DNA from: Ectobius pallidus
Taxonomy: Eukaryota; Arthropoda; Insecta; Blattodea; Ectobiidae
Direction: 5' to 3'
DNA length: 64,000 nucleotides
NCBI GenBank assembly: GCA_964059195.1
Contig: CAXKWD010000011.1
Location: 35,654,766-35,718,765 of the forward strand
Positions within the stretch are counted from its first letter, which is position 1. Each line of letters opens with the position of its first letter. The notes under the pieces were generated by a model. It did not search any database and was not told where the DNA came from. It saw only the letters and a program-made list of their open reading frames with translations. Positions 59,787 through 64,000 of this stretch are shown piece by piece. Made by a program: the position numbers and the translations under genes.

Positions 59787-60115
59787 TATCGATGGGTGAA
59801 AGGCAAAACATCTTAACCGCCACTTTTTCTAAAATTGACTTTTTAACATGAATAGAAAGAGGCAACTGTGTTTTACGTCCTGGCAAAAGATCTTGCACGA
59901 ACTCCTTCTGTGGCGGGAGAAAAATGCTGGTGTATTTTATCTTAAGAACCAAATAATTATTTTAATGCCCGGCAAAACAGCTTAAAGAACGAGTTGTTCC
60001 CGCATTTTTATCGTAAGGGCCAGCCCAAAGTGGCGCATAAGATAAAATGTTTGGCTCTTAAGATAATTCTTTCGGGACTAATTCTGAACGTTGGCGCTTA
60101 AGATAATTTATTATT
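59787..60115. mobile_element. decayed relative of the CGATGGGTG element
   Basis: Begins with the same end, ATCGATGGGTGAAAGGC, as the palindromic element at 60349. It carries several CTTAA(G)-centred motifs next to GGCAAAAC or GGCGC. No matching right terminus is found, so it is a truncated or internally rearranged copy. Confidence 0.6.
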
Positions 60116-60348
60116 TTTATAATTAATGCTAATAGGGTGCTTAAAATCTCCTTGTTTCAGTCAAAATTAATCACATTAAGAATCAGGAATGTAGTAAATT
60201 AGAATTATTTCTAATTATAACATTAACAATGTGACGTAACAATGGTTTGGTTCGCTTTGCGGACCTCGCACGCCTTCAGCATTCCATTTAGCATTATTTC
60301 TTTTAGTCGTGTGCGAGATTGTATTGCTTATTTGATAGAATATTACAT

Positions 60349-61756
60349 TCGATGGGTGAAAGGCAGAACATCTTAAGCGCCATTTAATTTTTTTTTCAGG
60401 AGGAGCAAAAAAACGTTTTGATTAATATTTATTAAGCCAAACTGAATAAAATTTTGTCAGTATGCAGCTGGGAGGAGCAGAGTTACATATACATCAGCCT
60501 TGTTTCTTGAAACTGATGATTACTTGCCGAAAAGGTTCTTAAGTTGTTTTGCCGGGAACTATTTGTTGGTATAAGTTATCTTACAGTTAGGCTACTTGAG
60601 ATGTTCTGGCGGGCATAGTTTTCTTCAGGCTAGTACTTAAGATGTTCTGCTGGAGTACACTTAAGGGTATAATTTTCCTACTTAGTGAAATATTTACATG
60701 CGTTTCAATAGTCTGGGATGTTTGGTAAGGAATTTTAAGTTTCTGGGATAAAATAAGACGTATTAACCCTTTTTTAATGATAGTGTTCACATAACTAGCC
60801 TATACACATTTATGTGATTGAACTTATAATATAAAAAATCTAAAACATTAAAGCAAGAAGCTACAAAATACAGACAATATTAAGAAATGAAATACATTAT
60901 GTTTGAAAGAAAAATTAATCAAAATTCAATTTAAAGTTACTTATTTATCCTCCTCATCGGTTACTGACTAACATTTTTCACTCGTGGTTAATGAAACGTT
61001 TTTCGTTGCAAAAAATTATAAAATACATATAACTTGTAAATAGAATGCAGTATGTTAACAATAGAATTAGACTACAGAACTAAGTTAATCACAATTCTTT
61101 TTAAATTTCCTTGTTCGTCCTCATCAGTTTCTGGCAAACAGTCTCTAACTGAGTGTTTGGTGGTCAATGAAAGGAGTATGCTCTAAAGGTACTATACCAA
61201 ATAAATATAATGGAGAACTTCATTTCTTAATATTGTCTGTATTTTGTAGCTTCTTGCTTTAATGTTTTAGATTTTTTTATTATAAGTTCAATCACTTAAA
61301 TGTGTATAGGCTAGTTATGTGAACACTATCATTGAAAAGGGTTAATACGTCTTATTTTATCCCAGAAACTTAAAATTCCTTACCAAACATCCAAGACTAT
61401 TGAAACTCATGTAAATATTTCACTAAGTAGGAAAATTATACCCTTAAGTGTACTCCAGCAGAACATCTTAAGTACTAGCCTGAAGAAAACTATGCCCGCC
61501 AGAACATCTCAAGTAACTGTAAGATAACTTATACCAACAATGTAGTTCCCGGCAAAACAACTTAAGAACCTTTTCGGCAAGTAATAATCAGTTTCAATAA
61601 ACAACGCTGATGTATATGTAACTCTGCTCCTCCCAGCTGCATACTGACAAAATTTTATTCAGTTTGGCTTATCAATATTAGGCAAAACGTTTTTTGCTCC
61701 TCCTGAAAAAAAAATGTAAATGGCGCTTAAGATGTTCTGCCTTTCACCCATCGATA
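60349..61756. mobile_element. palindromic element with ~540-bp inverted arms
   Basis: 60349-60891 is matched in reverse complement by 61219-61756 with about 95 percent identity by eye. The termini are CGATGGGTGAAAGGCAGAAC. The arms contain repeated CTTAAG motifs in the context GATGTTCTG(G/C), in both orientations. The 327-bp centre contains two diverged direct repeats of about 60 bp (from 60923 and from 61084). No ORF above 70 residues. Non-autonomous; the superfamily cannot be assigned because no target duplication is evident. Confidence 0.88.
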
Positions 61757-64000
61757 TGTCATTTTATTATAATTCAGTACCACTTTAGTTTCAAGTAGTA
61801 TAATTACTTAATGTATCCTACCTTAATAAAGGTTACATATATCAATTTGTGAAGTGCCCATTTCATGAAATTATGAAAAGCTCTGCTTAGGGTTCTCAAC
61901 GGTATAATTTTGGTTGCTTTGCACGACTGTTTCAAGAATTTGGGGAAATATTTTCACTCACGTACATTATGGTATTGTACATGTGCCTATAATAAAATAA
62001 TTGTAAAACTATGTGAAATCACTGATTACTTTGATTATTTCATTCCAATGACATCATTCAACTTTTGACAATGAAGTGTAATGGAATTTTAAAATTCAAC
62101 CAATCATATTTGAAATTCTTGATAAAACATCACAACGGTAGCATTTGTTTACTTTTATAGCTTCTGTAGAATTTGTTTCCTTTTTTATCTCTCCCTAGCA
62201 TATATTTCTGTAACTGATTGCTTTGGTAGTAATAAATTTACTGATTTGACATGAACACTGAAATGATCGAGTTGCTTTGAATCAAAGTCATGGCAGACAA
62301 TGTAAGCAAACATGTAAGTAATTCAGTGTATTTATTTAATTTCTTTGTTTTAGTTAAGAATTTTTCTACTATTTCTGAAATAGTCTTATGAAATGCAACC
62401 CGAAGAAATGATTTTCCCTAAATAAATACCAGTACTTGTGGCATTACCATTGATAATACCCTTTTTTTATATTTTCTTAATACTACATCTTGCAACATAC
62501 AACCGTCTCATCTATCATTACAAATATGTATGCTACAATATAAGAGAGATTCTAAAGCGAACAATATTAATTAATTTATATAACTAACACACTATAACTA
62601 AATTACATAAAATATTTTATAAATCACAGATTATATGGAATAAATACATTTAAAAAAACTGTATAACTGATAAAATAAATACATACCAATAACTTAATTA
62701 TCCTTAATACAGCTCCCGTACAATAAAATACTTAAAATAATTTAATAGTTCTCTACTCTGTCTCTCATCCAATCACTCATCTTTTGTTCCCAAACATGTC
62801 CAAGCTTCAAATACTAAATACTCCCATACAAACTCCACAGACGTTCTTTGGTGGGCATTGCAATTAGATTAGGCTACGGATCACCTACAACATTTAGAAA
62901 AAATGTTAACAAAATACTGAATTTCTGTAATCTTTCCTTTTGAGACTCTGATTCATATCACTGTTGCACTCGTTGTTTTAGTATTTGGCATGACCAGAAA
63001 AATAGGTAATCTACAATTCTCATAAACGATAGAACAGCTGAAATTGGTAAAAAGTAGTTTCTTTCTGTGAACCCAAGTAATGGAATTCATGATGACAAAA
63101 AAAAACCTTTGGAGTACCAATAATTATAAGTAATAACAAACTGAATGTGCATGGGAAAAATTAAAATATCTTGCTCTTGTATATATATATCGTAAATACA
63201 GATTTAACTGCATTGTCAAAATTTTGGAGAAGAATTGAAGTGTATGTGTGAGCAATTGTGTATGTTGCATTTTGTGAAACTTAAGATGTTCACAGAACAA
63301 ACATCTATGATGTGTCCTTGATCGGTATTTTCAGATAGATTAAGCATATCTCAACAAATGGCTTCGGTATTCTGTAAATTGTGAAGTGAAATGCACTTCA
63401 AAAATCATGGAATGAAAGTCTATGTTCCATCACTTCCTGTGCAAGCGCAGCAACAATGCTACGAATTGAAATTTAAACGTTAAAGGTTTTGGTGTTTTCA
63501 GCTGTATATTTCTAAGCTTATTTAGTTTCTCGTCAACAAATTAGTCATGCAATCAGATGAAAGTAGTGAACATCAAGTATGGTTTATGCACACTTATGTA
63601 TTAGTTTACGGTACAAAAGTTTACGTTACGTCTTATCGTATAGTCCTGTCCCGTGGACAACAATCACCTATATTGCCGTTTTTTTCAATATATAGGAAGT
63701 TTAACATAAATGTTTGTTCGCAGATACGACTCAACTGATCATCAAGATACCAGGAATATTTCAATACCTAAAAAGAAGTCATATAGTAATGGTACTCACA
63801 GTCTTTCACTCAGTCCTTCCAGTAGGTCTAGCATTTACACCTTTGCAAGGTTACTTTCACAATTGAATTGCAAATGTGGGTAGCCTGAAATATTCATCTA
63901 CTTAGCATGTATTTGTGTATGAGGTGATATTTTCAGATGTCCCTAAATGGAGGCTGCTACTTTAATGATGCATCAATATCCAAAGGGTCATTTTTGAACC
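61757..64000. other. AT-rich stretch, nothing recognised
   Basis: AT-rich to the end of the window. No ORF, RNA gene or repeat that I can support. Confidence 0.45.

Overview
The window looks like repeat-dominated, AT-rich intergenic (or long-intron) DNA from a large arthropod nuclear genome. The evidence is eukaryotic throughout: tRNA-derived SINEs, non-LTR retrotransposons tailed by ATT repeats, a Penelope-like element, piggyBac, hAT and Tc1/mariner-type elements, long trinucleotide microsatellites and a 183-bp satellite. The palindrome TAGGCCTA occurs about 20 times. A polyneopteran insect (cockroach or termite type) is my best guess, from general impression only. I could not support any intact host protein-coding gene. 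Every convincing coding signal belongs to a mobile element or a decayed remnant.

Layout. 0-4 kb: a decayed acidic ORF, then a TIR element carrying a tRNA-like module and a repeated flank. 4.0-7.15 kb: a frameshifted non-LTR retrotransposon (minus strand) whose first catalytic Asp of the RT is Gly. 7.4-8.3 kb: a LINE fragment. 8.4-11.2 kb: a second copy of the 1.9-3.7 kb block, differing by a 331-bp TA-flanked MITE and a further TIR-element insertion. 12-15.5 kb: three hAT-type elements with 8-bp target duplications, one nested in another. 17.5-19.2 kb: a foldback element, a hairpin and a tRNA-like SINE. 20.9-24.8 kb: a decayed piggyBac transposase split by a nearly intact LINE (target duplication GCATAATA). 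25.1-26.8 kb: a decayed LINE.

28.8-31.9 kb: two nested composites. One is a 1.3-kb long-TIR element holding a tRNA-module MITE. The other is such a MITE holding an 814-bp hAT that contains a 41-bp perfect hairpin. 32-38 kb: zinc-finger remnants, a head-to-head 183-bp satellite with mirrored unit order, a strand-switching tetranucleotide tract and a SINE. 40.2-41.4 kb: a 5'-truncated Penelope-like element (RT plus GIY-YIG endonuclease) whose stop codon sits inside a hammerhead-ribozyme-like motif. 44-50 kb: a hAT MITE, microsatellites and two near-identical TA-flanked MITEs. 53-58.9 kb: a foldback, a 250-bp (AAT)n tract, a foldback holding a second hammerhead-like fold, and two tRNA-like SINE heads. 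59.8-61.8 kb: a 1.4-kb palindromic element with 540-bp arms rich in a repeated CTTAAG-centred motif. The rest is AT-rich sequence in which I see nothing.

The genes do not form a pathway. The value of the window is its layered transposition history, readable from nested insertions and empty sites, and its RNA-level motifs (hammerhead-like folds and tRNA-like modules).
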